64,000 bases of DNA from Phyllobacterium chamaecytisi (GCF_020164455.1 NZ_JAIQWW010000010.1:1-64000); one strand, 5' to 3'. Counted from the first letter of the stretch, positions 9,549 through 19,163 are shown. Translations and numbers: made by a program. Notes: generated from the sequence alone by a model not told the origin.

Positions 9549-10549
9549 AGGATCGCCTCCGCGGCTGCGACGCGATCATGATGGAAACAGGCCGCCTTCC
9601 GCTCATTACCAAGCGACAGCAGCGGCGGCCGCTCCTGCCTGCATATATCGGTTGCAAAGCTGCAACGCGGGTGGAATGCGCATCCTGCCGGAAGATCCGT
9701 CAGGCTCGGCGGCGTCCCCTCGATCGATGAAAGCATGGTTCGGACGGCGCCAGCACGCGGCACAGACCCGAGCAAGCCGCGCGTGTAGGGATGGCGAGGC
9801 TGTCGGAACACATCGATCACCGTTCCCATCTCGACGATGCGCCCGGCATACATCACCGCCATGCGATCGCACGTCCCGGCAATGACACCGAGATCGTGGG
9901 TAACGAGCACGACACTCATCGCCAGTCTGTCGCGCAGATCAAGCAGCAATTTGAGGATCTGGTCCTGGATGGTGACGTCGAGAGCGGTGGTCGGTTCGTC
10001 AGCGAGAAGCAGCTTTGGCGAACAGGCCAGCGCGATGGCGATCATGGCGCGTTGACGCATACCGCCGGAAAACTGATGCGGATATTCATTAAGCCGCCGT
10101 TCCGCCGCCGGTATGCCGACGGTATTCATCAACTCCAGCGCCCTCGCCCGCCGCTCGCGCGCATTCAGCCGCATATGGGCCACGAGATTTTCCTCAAGTT
10201 GCAGCCCAACAGGCAGCACCGGATTGAGCGCGGTCATCGGTTCCTGAAAAATCATCGCGATTTCACTGCCGCGGATCCGCCGGAGCTCTTCGGCCGGCAT
10301 GGCAACCAGATCGCGTCCGCCCCACTCGACCCTACCCGTGACATGACCCGGTGTCTGAATGAGCCCCATGATAGAGCGCAGAGTCACGCTTTTGCCTGAA
10401 CCGGATTCGCCGACGAGCCCGACCATTTCTCCGGGCGCAACGTCGAGATCGACATCAGCAACGGCGAGCGCCATGCCGCGAGGCGTGTTAAAAAGCGTTG
10501 TCAGACCACGAACGGTAAGGCCAAGACCAGTATCGATTGCCACGCTCAT
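9545..10549 (-). CDS. Oligo/dipeptide ABC transporter ATPase (DppD/OppD type)
   Basis: The first ATPase (334 residues from the chosen start) energises import at the inner membrane face. It has Walker A GESGSGKSV, signature FSGGMRQRAMIAIALA, Walker B LLLADEPTTALD and the Cys-containing C-terminal oligopeptide region (AGCAFHPRCSFATDIC). A longer frame runs 48 codons upstream through the permease gene; the ATG at 10549 overlaps the permease stop by four bases and begins directly before the ABC domain, so it is preferred. Confidence 0.92.
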   Translation of the reverse strand: MSVAIDTGLGLTVRGLTTLFNTPRGMALAVADVDLDVAPGEMVGLVGESGSGKSVTLRSIMGLIQTPGHVTGRVEWGGRDLVAMPAEELRRIRGSEIAMIFQEPMTALNPVLPVGLQLEENLVAHMRLNARERRARALELMNTVGIPAAERRLNEYPHQFSGGMRQRAMIAIALACSPKLLLADEPTTALDVTIQDQILKLLLDLRDRLAMSVVLVTHDLGVIAGTCDRMAVMYAGRIVEMGTVIDVFRQPRHPYTRGLLGSVPRAGAVRTMLSSIEGTPPSLTDLPAGCAFHPRCSFATDICRQERPPLLSLGNERKAACFHHDRVAAAEAIL

Positions 10550-11397
10550 CTGCGTACCCTCAGAAGCTGGGCCAGCCCATCGCCGAGGAGGCTGAAACCG
10601 AGACCGGTTATGACAATAGCGATTCCGGGAAAGACAGAAATCCACCATGCCGTGCTCATGAAGTTCTTGCCATCGGCGATCTGCACGCCCCATTCGGCAG
10701 CGGGCGGCTGGGCGCCAAGCCCGAGGTACCCAAGACTTGATCCCAAAAGGATCGCCAGCGCCATATCGGTCATCCAGTAGACGATAGCAGGCGTGATTGC
10801 ATTGGGCAGGAGGTGGCGAAAGACGATCCGCATCGGCGTATATCCCATGACCCGTCCTGCATCGGCGTAGTCCAGACGTTTCTGCACCTTGACTTCGGCC
10901 GCGACGAGGCGGGCATAGAATACCCAGCCAACAATGCCGACAGCAACGTACATATTGCCGAGGCCAGGCCCCAGAACCGAGACGATCGCGATAACGAGAA
11001 CCAGAAATGGGAATGTGATGACTGCATCCACGACGCGGCCGAAAATCGCCTCCGCCAAGCCGCCCGCATAGCCGACATAGGCTCCAACAATCGTTCCAAA
11101 GATGAACGGCCCGACCGTTGCGAACACGGCGATCTGCATATCGATCGTATAGGCATGGATCACACGGGACAGGACATCGCGGCCAAAACTGTCGGTTCCG
11201 AACGGATGCGCCAATGTCGGCCCCTTCAGCAGGGCTTTATAGTCAAACGCAATGGGATCATAGGGGGCAAACAGCGCTGGAAAGAATGCGATAAGCAAAC
11301 TCACACCAATGATTATCGCGCCGGAAATCAACGTACGTGGCAATGCAAGCCGCCGGAATCTTGGGTACAGCCCAATTTTCTCAACAGCAACGCTCAT
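10546..11397 (-). CDS. Oligo/dipeptide ABC transporter permease (DppC/OppC type)
   Basis: A 283-residue inner-membrane permease. After one N-terminal membrane helix (about residues 23-45) comes the family landmark HPFGTDSFGRDVLSRV, then a BPD-type domain with five more helices and an EAA-like loop near DAGRVMGYTP. Its ends overlap both neighbours by four bases, so it is made in step with the other permease and the ATPases. Confidence 0.92.
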   Translation of the reverse strand: MSVAVEKIGLYPRFRRLALPRTLISGAIIIGVSLLIAFFPALFAPYDPIAFDYKALLKGPTLAHPFGTDSFGRDVLSRVIHAYTIDMQIAVFATVGPFIFGTIVGAYVGYAGGLAEAIFGRVVDAVITFPFLVLVIAIVSVLGPGLGNMYVAVGIVGWVFYARLVAAEVKVQKRLDYADAGRVMGYTPMRIVFRHLLPNAITPAIVYWMTDMALAILLGSSLGYLGLGAQPPAAEWGVQIADGKNFMSTAWWISVFPGIAIVITGLGFSLLGDGLAQLLRVRR

Positions 11398-12356
11398 CGG
11401 GCAACCCGCGGGTCAAGCCAGGCTTGAAAAATGTCGGTTGCCAGAAATGTCAGCGATACCAGAACCGCGAGCGCAATCGTCAATCCTTGCAGCACAGGGT
11501 AATCGCGGCCGTAAATACTGTCGATCATGAGACGGCCGGCGCCAGGCACGGCAAAAACCGTCTCGGTAATGACTGCTCCGCCAAAGAGCGTACCGATCTG
11601 CAGTCCAAACAAAGTGACCGTCGATATCAGAGCGTTGCGCAGCACATGTCTGGTCATGATAATGCGGGGTCGCAGCCCTTTGGCCCGGGCGAAATCGACA
11701 TATTCAGCGTTGATGACGCCTATGATCGAGGACCGCAAATTGCGCATCAACACGGCAGAAAAGCTGAACGCCAGTGTCAAAGCCGGCAGAAACAGGTGAT
11801 AGAGCCTGTCGGCAAACGTGTCGCCATAGCCACCGACCGGGAACCACTTCAATGTTGCGCCGAAGACGGTCAACATCAGGATACCAACATAAAACACAGG
11901 CATCGACAATCCGACCTGGAATGTGCCTCGAATGACCGCGTCGGCGGTCTGTTCCCGCCTCAGTGCGGCAAGGAACGCCAGTGGCACGGCGAGAACGAGG
12001 GCCAGCAACGCTGCCATCAAGGTCAGCATCAGTGTCACTGGCAAGCGTTGCATGATGATGGTCGTCACAGGCAGCTTCAGTGCGATTGACGTGCCAAGAT
12101 CGCCGGTGAAGACGTTCTTGACGAAATACAGGAATTGAACGGGGATCGGCTTGTCCAGCCCAAGGCTGGCATTGATACGCTTAACGTCGGCATCGATAGC
12201 GCGATCGCCGAGCATGGCGCTGGCGGGATCACCAGGCAGAAGCCTCACCAGGACGAAGGTGACGACGAGGATAAATACCACCGTCGGGATCATTTGAAGA
12301 ATGCGGCGCAGAACGAAACTGAAAAGTGGCAATGCGCCGCTCCCGATGTTTTGCAT
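11394..12356 (-). CDS. Oligo/dipeptide ABC transporter permease (DppB/OppB type)
   Basis: A 320-residue inner-membrane permease with an N-terminal helix (LRRILQMIPTVVFILVVTF), the LLPGDPA motif shortly after it and further helices with a DFARAKGLRP loop, all typical of DppB/OppB. The open frame continues 41 codons upstream into the binding-protein gene; that extension is not hydrophobic and would overlap dppA, so the ATG at 12356 is chosen. The gap to the dppA-like stop is 61 bases. Confidence 0.92.
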   Translation of the reverse strand: MQNIGSGALPLFSFVLRRILQMIPTVVFILVVTFVLVRLLPGDPASAMLGDRAIDADVKRINASLGLDKPIPVQFLYFVKNVFTGDLGTSIALKLPVTTIIMQRLPVTLMLTLMAALLALVLAVPLAFLAALRREQTADAVIRGTFQVGLSMPVFYVGILMLTVFGATLKWFPVGGYGDTFADRLYHLFLPALTLAFSFSAVLMRNLRSSIIGVINAEYVDFARAKGLRPRIIMTRHVLRNALISTVTLFGLQIGTLFGGAVITETVFAVPGAGRLMIDSIYGRDYPVLQGLTIALAVLVSLTFLATDIFQAWLDPRVAR

Positions 12357-12417
12357 GAGTATCCAGAGTGAGCGCGGGTGACATGTCAACCACCCGCGAT
12401 ATGCACCTGAACTCCAG

Positions 12418-13995
12418 TTACTTATCCAGCCAAGCGCGACCGAAGAAATTGTTGCCAAGCGGTATCTGCAGGAAGCCATGCACCTTCTTGCTTAGCGCCA
12501 CGGGATAGGGTGTCTCGTAGAGCGGCACGATCGGTCCTTCAGCGTTATAGATCTCCTGGATGCGAGCATATTGAGCCGCGCGCTTGGTAGCATCGATCTC
12601 TTTCTGCGACGCATCGAAGAGCTTGTCCGCTTCCTCGTTTTTCCAACCCGTGTGCAAAGCATCGATGGTGGGCGAATAGACGAAATACGATGTGATCTCG
12701 TTTGGATCCGCAATATCGTCGGTCCATGCAGCCTCACGCATTGTGAAAACGCCATCGCGATATTGCTGGGTACGGGTGGCATTGTCCACCTGCTGCAGCT
12801 CAAGTTTGATGCCGAGTTCCGCCCACATCTGCTGTAGCGCGGTCGCAATGCCGATTTCATCCTGATTACCCGCAAGGACGAGGATGCTCGTATCGAAACC
12901 CTTTTCGAATCCGGCCTCCTTCATCAGGCTCTTCGCCTTTTCGATATCATAGGCATAGAGTGGCTTGTCGCCCGTATGCATCGGCGTGGCCGAAGACATG
13001 TAAGACGTCAGAGGCTTGCCGACGCCGTGCGTTACGATCGCAATGATTGCGTCCTTGTTGACGGCGTAGTTCATTGCCTGACGCACTTTTGGATTGGATA
13101 GCGGATTGTCCTTACCCTTGATCTGCGGCCGTGCATTCATCGTGACATACTGCACGCGGGTCGAAGGGAACAACTCCATATTGAGGTTGCCGGCGGACTT
13201 CAATTCTTCGACGCGCGAATAGGGAATGAATTCCGCCCCGTCGATCTCGCCAGAATTCAACTTCAAAATGCGCGTGGCATCATCCGGCAGGACTTCGAAG
13301 GTAACGCCGTCAAGATAAGGCAAAGGCTTACCGTCTTCCCCCTTCCCCCAGTAGTGCTCGTTGCGAACAAGCTTCATCGTTGATCCACGATCCCACGATT
13401 GCAGCACGAATGGGCCGGAACTGACCGGATGCTCGGCAAATACCTTTGCTTTGTCCGCGTCGGTGGCACCGGCAGCAGCCTCGAATACCTTCTGAGGCAA
13501 GATCGCGGTGTTGAACACGGTCAATGCAGCAAGGATGGCCGGGTCAGGATGCTTCAACTTGAGGACGACCGTTTTGTCGCCATCAGTCGTTACATCGTCG
13601 ATGGAACTTACGAGGAAGTTCCAAATGCCGTTGTCCTTGTTGGCGGCACGCTTCAGCGACCAGGCCACGTCGGCCGGTGTGATGGGCGAGCCGTCGGAAA
13701 ATTGGATGCCGTCACGCAATGTGAGGTTGACGCTCATCCCGTCGTCGGAAACCTTCCATTCGGTGGCGAGTCCAGCCTGAACCCCTTTGCCATCATCTGT
13801 GGGAAGGAGTAGCGTGTCGTAGAGGTTGGACAGGATCCAGATGTCGACGTTGGCGTCGTTGAGCACCGGATCAAGAAAGAGGCTGTCAGCGTAACGCCCA
13901 TAGGTCATGACACCACCCCTTTCCACCGCAACGGCGGAAAGGCTCGTACCGACGAGCAATACGGCGGCAAGAGCCGCCTTGGCGATCTTTTTCAT
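12418..13995 (-). CDS. Peptide ABC transporter substrate-binding protein (DppA/SBP family 5)
   Basis: This 525-residue periplasmic protein binds the peptide or opine-like ligand of the importer. A Sec signal peptide covers about residues 1-23 (KKIAKAALAAVLLVGTSLSAVA). Family-5 landmarks include LRDGIQFSDGSPITPADVAWSLKRA and the middle VRQAMNYAVNKDAI. It is the promoter-proximal gene of the minus-strand operon, which runs from here through both permeases, both ATPases and the M32 peptidase. The actual ligand cannot be deduced. Confidence 0.93.
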   Translation of the reverse strand: MKKIAKAALAAVLLVGTSLSAVAVERGGVMTYGRYADSLFLDPVLNDANVDIWILSNLYDTLLLPTDDGKGVQAGLATEWKVSDDGMSVNLTLRDGIQFSDGSPITPADVAWSLKRAANKDNGIWNFLVSSIDDVTTDGDKTVVLKLKHPDPAILAALTVFNTAILPQKVFEAAAGATDADKAKVFAEHPVSSGPFVLQSWDRGSTMKLVRNEHYWGKGEDGKPLPYLDGVTFEVLPDDATRILKLNSGEIDGAEFIPYSRVEELKSAGNLNMELFPSTRVQYVTMNARPQIKGKDNPLSNPKVRQAMNYAVNKDAIIAIVTHGVGKPLTSYMSSATPMHTGDKPLYAYDIEKAKSLMKEAGFEKGFDTSILVLAGNQDEIGIATALQQMWAELGIKLELQQVDNATRTQQYRDGVFTMREAAWTDDIADPNEITSYFVYSPTIDALHTGWKNEEADKLFDASQKEIDATKRAAQYARIQEIYNAEGPIVPLYETPYPVALSKKVHGFLQIPLGNNFFGRAWLDK

Positions 13996-14170
13996 TCGTA
14001 TTCCCCTTTGTTGTGAACTACCTAAGTGTTCTTATTGGGTATAACGATTTCACTTACCTTCGGCGCTGTCAACAGTTTATAATTTGCTGACTTGGCTCGC
14101 TCTGGCCTTGCGATTAGGACGCGCCCGGTATAATCGTATTAGTCTATTAGAACAGCCAAAGACTGGGTTC
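13996..14170. promoter_or_regulatory. Divergent promoter region between importer operon and GntR operon
   Basis: The only gap between the two divergent halves of the island, so both promoters must be here or extend into gene starts. A GGTATAA element occurs twice (14038-14044 and 14127-14133), followed by CG or TCG in each case. These could be half-sites for the neighbouring GntR protein or simply AT-rich promoter elements. The assignment is inference. Confidence 0.35.
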
Positions 14171-15181
14171 ATGGAATTCTTCATCGACCGCGATTTGCCG
14201 GTTCCGCTGCGAACACAACTCCATGGGCTCATAGAGTACGGCATCGCCTGTGGGGAATTGCTTCCGGGCGAAGCTCTTCCTTCCGTGCGCGAGCTTGCGG
14301 AGAAGATCGGCGTGGCGCCGATGACGGTCAGCCAGGTTTATGCTGATTTGAAAGCCGAAGGATTGATCGACGCACGTCCAGGTTCAGGTACATTTGTCAG
14401 CGACAGTTTGCAGGCAAGGCTCGCCGGCCGTTCGGACCAAACCAATTTGCATCGCAACATCGATGCATTGATCGAGGAGAGTCGCGCCCTTGGCATTCGC
14501 TCTGCCGAGTTTGTCTCATTGGTCAGCTCAAGAGTCTTCTACCGCGAAAGCCTTGGCCAACGCATGCGCATCGTCATGATCGGGCTATTTCCGGAAGCGA
14601 CCGCCAGCTATGCGCGTTTCATCGCTGCCCGCCTCGGAAAAGGCGTAGCGGTGGAACCGTTGACGATCTCGGCAATCGAGCGCGACCCGGAAACGCGCGC
14701 GCGCGCAATTTCGGCCGACCTCGCGATAACCTTTGCCAACCGGCACAGGGAAGTGGCCGCCCTGGTACCGAACACCAAGGTGGTCACCATCAGCTTTACC
14801 CCCTCGGAAGAGACACGAATGGCATTGGCTTCGCTGGATTCGCTGGCTTCGATCGCTGTTGTCTCGCGGTTCCCCGACTTCCTGCCGATCATGAAAGCGG
14901 GCGTTCAAAGGTTTGCGCCGCATGTCCACGAGATTGCGGGCGCGACGCTGGAAACCACGGGGCTCGACGAAATTATCGCGTATGCCAGCGTTGTCATCTT
15001 CGCCTCGGGTGCCGAGGAGGTCACAAGCCGGCTGCGCCCCGGTGCCCAAGCGATTGAATACCGCCACGCTCCTGACGTCGCCGATATCGAAAAAGTGATC
15101 TTGCCCATCATCCGGGCAGCAGGCGGACTTCCGCCACCGGCAACTGAAAATGCGTTGCGCGCGGCCAGCATGGACAAATAA
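14171..15181 (+). CDS. GntR family transcriptional regulator
   Basis: A 336-residue repressor or activator. Residues about 5-75 are a GntR winged helix (PVPLRTQLHGLIEYGI, then PSVRELAEKIGVAPMTVSQV and RPGSGTFV). The remaining 250 residues look like an alpha/beta effector domain with a periplasmic-binding-like flavour, not an FCD, UTRA or aminotransferase domain that I recognise. The frame is open 29 codons further upstream but the GntR domain begins right at the ATG at 14171. It is divergent from the peptide importer and leads a five-gene operon, so it probably controls both halves. Confidence 0.85.
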   Translation: MEFFIDRDLPVPLRTQLHGLIEYGIACGELLPGEALPSVRELAEKIGVAPMTVSQVYADLKAEGLIDARPGSGTFVSDSLQARLAGRSDQTNLHRNIDALIEESRALGIRSAEFVSLVSSRVFYRESLGQRMRIVMIGLFPEATASYARFIAARLGKGVAVEPLTISAIERDPETRARAISADLAITFANRHREVAALVPNTKVVTISFTPSEETRMALASLDSLASIAVVSRFPDFLPIMKAGVQRFAPHVHEIAGATLETTGLDEIIAYASVVIFASGAEEVTSRLRPGAQAIEYRHAPDVADIEKVILPIIRAAGGLPPPATENALRAASMDK

Positions 15182-15195
15182 GGAAGGGAACCATC

Positions 15196-15897
15196 GTGAA
15201 AGTTTCACAAGCAAACTGGCAGCAAATCGAAGAGTATTTACGCAGCGACGACCGCGCTATTCTTCCCTTGGGAAGCACCGAACAACACGCCCAGTTATCG
15301 CTCTCAGTCGACTCGATCCTGTCAGAAAAAGTCGCCACGGATGCAGCAGAACCACTCGGGATACCGGTATTTCCGGTCGTTGCCTACGGTCTCACTCCCT
15401 ATTTCATGGCCTATCCCGGCACGATCAGTCTTCGCCTCGAGACATATGTGCGCATCGTTCGCGATATATTGGACGGGCTGAAGGCACAAGGATTTCGCCG
15501 CATCCTGATCGTCAACGGCCATGGCGGTAATCAGCCAGCGGGAAGTCTGGCCATCGAATGGATGGCAGACAATCCGGGGACAGCGGTCAAGTTTCACAAT
15601 TGGTGGAACGCTCCGGCGACCTTTGCCAAGGTGCAGGAAATCGACAAGGTGGCCTCCCACGCCTCGTGGATGGAGAATTTTGCTTGGACACGGCTGCCGG
15701 GCATCCAAATGCCAACACGGCAGAAGCCAATGATTGACCTTGCGCGCTTGCGCGTCATGGATCCGGAAGGCGTCAGAGCTTATCTCGGTGACGGCAATTT
15801 CGGCGGTTACTATGAGCGTCCAGATGAAGAGATGCAGGCAATTTGGGATGTCGCCGTGGCAGAGACACGAGCCTTGCTCGAAGGAGCATGGGCATGA
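15196..15897 (+). CDS. Creatininase family amidohydrolase
   Basis: A 233-residue cytoplasmic metalloenzyme of the creatininase/FAPy-deformylase type, which opens cyclic or formyl amide bonds. The two metal-binding blocks are present: LGSTEQHAQLSLSVD (Glu, His, Asp) and LIVNGHGGNQPAG. The start is GTG, well supported by AAGGAAGGG upstream. It follows the GntR gene by 14 bases and overlaps the next start by four. In this setting it might hydrolyse a cyclic amide derived from an imported peptide; that is inference. Confidence 0.9.
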   Translation: MKVSQANWQQIEEYLRSDDRAILPLGSTEQHAQLSLSVDSILSEKVATDAAEPLGIPVFPVVAYGLTPYFMAYPGTISLRLETYVRIVRDILDGLKAQGFRRILIVNGHGGNQPAGSLAIEWMADNPGTAVKFHNWWNAPATFAKVQEIDKVASHASWMENFAWTRLPGIQMPTRQKPMIDLARLRVMDPEGVRAYLGDGNFGGYYERPDEEMQAIWDVAVAETRALLEGAWA

Positions 15898-16919
15898 GCG
15901 GCCCGATCCTCATCTGGGGCGCCGGCGCAATAGGCGGTACCCTGGGAGCGGCATTCATGCGGGCGGGACATGAGGTGATTTTCGTCGACAATGCCGCCGA
16001 TCATGTCGCTGCAATAAATGCCAACGGCCTAAGGATCGAGGGGCCGATCTTTCGGGACACCGTCAAGGCCAAAGCCTTTACCCCGGAGGGTCTGCAGGGC
16101 AAGTTCGAGCGCATTTTCCTGTGCGTGAAGGCCCACCACACCGAAGCTGCGGCGAAAGCTCTGCTGCCGCATGTTGCTGAAGACGGTTATGTCGTGTCGG
16201 CACAAAACGGCCTCAACGAAATGGTCATCAGCAAGGTTATAGGCGAGCATCGGGTCATCGGTTGTTTCGTCAACTTCGGCGCCGATTATCTAGAGCCGGG
16301 CGTCGTGCATTATAGCGGCCACGGCGCGGTGGTTGTTGGGGAACTGGACGGTAAGCGTACAGCGCGTATCGAGCAAATTTATGCGTTGATGCAGGCGTTC
16401 GAGCCGAAGGCCATCCTCACCGACAATATCTGGGGTTATCTTTGGGGCAAGCTCATTTACGGTACGCTGCTTTTCGGTACCGCACTCACCAACGACAGTA
16501 TCGCGGATGTGCTGGCCAACGAGCATTACAGGCCAATTCTGACAAAACTTGCGCTTGAGGTCGGCGCAGTCGCCAACGCCAACGACGTGGTGCCTGAGGC
16601 GTTCGACGGGTTCGATCCGGCAGCATTCGCCCCTACCGCATCGGCCGCGGACACCGCGCATTCCTTCGACGAAATGGTCACCCATAACCGCCGCTCGGCC
16701 AAATCGCATTCCGGCATCTGGCGTGATCTTGCCATCCGCAAGCGCAAGACCGAGGTCGATGCGCAGGTCGGGCCTGTCGTCGCAATCGGGCGATCACTCG
16801 GTGTACCGACCCCGCTCGCGGCGAAGGTCGTCGAATTGATCCATCAGATCGAGGCCGGGACCCGCTCGCTTGAGCTTGCCAATCTCGACCTGCTTGCGCG
16901 AACGGAGGCCGGCACATGA
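15894..16919 (+). CDS. Ketopantoate reductase (PanE/ApbA) family oxidoreductase
   Basis: The 341-residue protein starts with a Rossmann nucleotide site (ILIWGAGAIGGTLGAAF) and carries the family's central CVKAHHTEAAAKALLPH and QNGLNE segments, with an ApbA C-terminal helical domain. It is an NAD(P)H-dependent 2-keto acid reductase by family. Being inside a peptide-catabolic operon rather than with panB/panC, it more likely acts on a catabolic keto or hydroxy acid than in pantothenate synthesis. It overlaps both neighbours by four bases. Confidence 0.87.
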   Translation: MSGPILIWGAGAIGGTLGAAFMRAGHEVIFVDNAADHVAAINANGLRIEGPIFRDTVKAKAFTPEGLQGKFERIFLCVKAHHTEAAAKALLPHVAEDGYVVSAQNGLNEMVISKVIGEHRVIGCFVNFGADYLEPGVVHYSGHGAVVVGELDGKRTARIEQIYALMQAFEPKAILTDNIWGYLWGKLIYGTLLFGTALTNDSIADVLANEHYRPILTKLALEVGAVANANDVVPEAFDGFDPAAFAPTASAADTAHSFDEMVTHNRRSAKSHSGIWRDLAIRKRKTEVDAQVGPVVAIGRSLGVPTPLAAKVVELIHQIEAGTRSLELANLDLLARTEAGT

Positions 16920-17677
16920 ACATCGAGTTCAGCGGCAAAACCGTTATCGTTACGGGTGCCGCCCACGGCTTTGGCCGCGCAATCGCGCAGGCATTCGCCA
17001 GCCGTGGCGCACGCGTGCATGTCTGCGACGTCAATGAAGCCGGGCTCGCGGAAACCGTTGCACTTTGCGGAGCGGCATCGTCGACTGTGCATATCCTGGA
17101 TGTGGGCGACAGAAGCGCGGTTCAGGCAACCGTTGCAAAAATCGAGGCTGCCGATGGCGGCGCAGATATTCTGGTCAACAATGCCGGCGGTGTACGCGGA
17201 CAGGTGGGTCGACCCATCGAGGAAATTTCCGAGAGCGACTGGCAGACAATTTTCGATGTCAATCTCTCCGGCGCTTTCTTCATGACGCAGGCCGTCGCCC
17301 CGAGCATGAAACAACAGAAATTCGGCCGGGTCATCAATATTTCCAGCGGTGCCGGCCTTGGCATTTCACTGACAGGAATACAGGCCTATGCAAGTGCGAA
17401 GGCCGGTCAGATCGGACTGACGCGCCAGCTCGCGCATGAACTCGGTCCCTGGAACATCACAGTCAACAATGTCGCGCCCGGCTTCGTGCTGTCGAACCCG
17501 ACAACCGAAAGGCAGTGGGAGGCAATGGGAGCAGAGGGCCAAAAACGGCTTCTCGACAATATCGCCCTGAAGCGACTTGGCAGGCCCGATGACATCGCCA
17601 ACATGGTTCTGTTTTTCGCATCGGACCAGGCGCAATGGATCAGCGGACAGGTCATCAGTGTGGACGGTGGCAAATGA
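16916..17677 (+). CDS. Short-chain dehydrogenase/reductase
   Basis: A 253-residue classical SDR. The cofactor motif is TGAAHGFGRA (near residue 12), the NNAG motif is present, and the catalytic Ser (INISSGAG), Tyr and Lys (YASAKAG) are all in place. The C-terminus ends in ISGQVISVDGGK as in FabG-like enzymes. The acidic residue after beta-2 (CDVNE) suggests NAD preference. Probably acts in sequence with the neighbouring ketopantoate-reductase-like enzyme on the same catabolite. Confidence 0.9.
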   Translation: MNIEFSGKTVIVTGAAHGFGRAIAQAFASRGARVHVCDVNEAGLAETVALCGAASSTVHILDVGDRSAVQATVAKIEAADGGADILVNNAGGVRGQVGRPIEEISESDWQTIFDVNLSGAFFMTQAVAPSMKQQKFGRVINISSGAGLGISLTGIQAYASAKAGQIGLTRQLAHELGPWNITVNNVAPGFVLSNPTTERQWEAMGAEGQKRLLDNIALKRLGRPDDIANMVLFFASDQAQWISGQVISVDGGK

Positions 17678-19074
17678 ATTCCGTCGAGAAATACCTTGCT
17701 GACAATTACGAAAATGCTCTTGAGGATTTGAAAGCGTTCTGCCGCATCCCCAGCGTCAGCACCGATCCCGCTTTTCGGGACGGTATCCGGGAGGCTGCCG
17801 AATTCGTGGCGAACCGTCTCAAGAAGGCAGGCTTCGCTTCGGTCGAAGTATGGGACACCGGCGGACACCCTGCCGTTTTTGGCGAAGTCATCATTGATCC
17901 CAGGCTCCCAACCATCCTCGTTTACGGCCATTACGATGTGCAACCGCCTGATCCGCTCGACAAGTGGATGACGCCGCCCTTTGAGCCGACAATACGTGAT
18001 GACCGCCTCTATGCGCGCGGCGTTTCCGATGACAAGGGTCCGCTGCTGATCCCGATCCTTGTCGTCGAAGCCTACCTGAAGAACGAAGCCCGCTTGCCGG
18101 TCAATCTCAAGATATTGATCGAAGGCGAGGAGGAATCCGGCAGCGAGCATTTCGAACCCACGCTCGAGCGCAATCGCGGTCGCCTCGCCTGCGATCTGGT
18201 CGTCTCGGCTGATGGTGCCATGTGGCGGCTGGACCGCCCGTCGATGACGGTTGCGAGCCGTGGAATGGTCGCACTCGATGTGACAATCACCGGCGCCTCA
18301 AAGGATTTGCATTCCGGTCGCCACGGCGGCAGCGCACCCAATCCGATCCGGGCGCTTTCCAAGCTGCTCGCCTTGCTGCACAACGCAGAAGGCCGGGTCA
18401 CAGTTCCCGGTTTCATGGAGGGCGCGAAACCCTTGGACCCGACGATCCTCACAGCAATCGATGCGGCGCATTTCGACGCTGATGCCTACTACCGTGATAT
18501 TGGCTCGCCCAAACCCGATCCTATTGAGAATGGCGGCCAGCTGCTGGTGCGGCAATGGCTGGAACCGACGCTCGAATTCAATGGCATTTTCGGCGGCTAT
18601 CAGGGACCGGGAACGAAAACGGTGATCCCCTCCGTGGCGAGCGTCAAAATTACCTGCCGCCTCGTTGCCGGCCAGAAACCTGCCAAAGTGATCGAGGCTA
18701 TCACCCGCCATCTTGAGACCAGCCTGCCCGCTGGCTATGGCTTGCAAGTAGAGCCGCATGGCCTTGGCAGCGAGGCCTTTTCCGTTGACCCAAACCTGCC
18801 CGGCCTCATTGCCGCTGAGTCAGTGCTTGCTGAACTGCTTGGCAGTAACCCCTTGCGCGTTGCCATGGGCGCAACCATTCCGATCGGTACGGCATTCCGC
18901 AAATATCTCGGTGCCGAGGCCATCTTTTTTTCGTTCTCGACATCGGACGAAGACTATCACGCGCCGAATGAATTCTTCCGGTTGTCGAATTTCCGCACGG
19001 GTCTTGTCGCGTGGGCAAGATTACTGGGCCGGCTTGCCGATCACCCGAAGCTTGAGCCGACCATGAGGATCTGA
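17674..19074 (+). CDS. M20 family dipeptidase
   Basis: A 466-residue M20 peptidase like bacterial carnosinase-type dipeptidases. The metal site appears in order: VYGHYDVQPPDPLDKW (His, Asp), RGVSDDKGP (bridging Asp), EGEEESGSEHF (catalytic Glu-Glu) and further His near the C-terminus (DEDYHAPNE). The lid domain region lies at about 190-300. The ATG overlaps the SDR stop by four bases; 13 upstream codons are open but overlap the SDR. It closes the GntR-led operon and cleaves short peptides in the cytoplasm. Confidence 0.92.
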   Translation: MNSVEKYLADNYENALEDLKAFCRIPSVSTDPAFRDGIREAAEFVANRLKKAGFASVEVWDTGGHPAVFGEVIIDPRLPTILVYGHYDVQPPDPLDKWMTPPFEPTIRDDRLYARGVSDDKGPLLIPILVVEAYLKNEARLPVNLKILIEGEEESGSEHFEPTLERNRGRLACDLVVSADGAMWRLDRPSMTVASRGMVALDVTITGASKDLHSGRHGGSAPNPIRALSKLLALLHNAEGRVTVPGFMEGAKPLDPTILTAIDAAHFDADAYYRDIGSPKPDPIENGGQLLVRQWLEPTLEFNGIFGGYQGPGTKTVIPSVASVKITCRLVAGQKPAKVIEAITRHLETSLPAGYGLQVEPHGLGSEAFSVDPNLPGLIAAESVLAELLGSNPLRVAMGATIPIGTAFRKYLGAEAIFFSFSTSDEDYHAPNEFFRLSNFRTGLVAWARLLGRLADHPKLEPTMRI

Positions 19075-19163
19075 AAATCTGTGCCTTTTGTTGTCGACAG
19101 CCATTCAATTGTGTCCGCTCAGCTCCGAAGGAGACTTCGGCTATATCGACGGTGCAACTATGA

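Noticed and set aside
8649..9581. Plus-strand frame of 310 codons across the DppF-type ATPase gene
   Set aside because: It is fully antisense to an ATPase with all motifs intact, and its protein has no recognisable pattern.
19124..19139. Hairpin CCGAAG-GAGA-CTTCGG after the M20 dipeptidase
   Set aside because: A six-base stem without a following T-run; too weak for a terminator.
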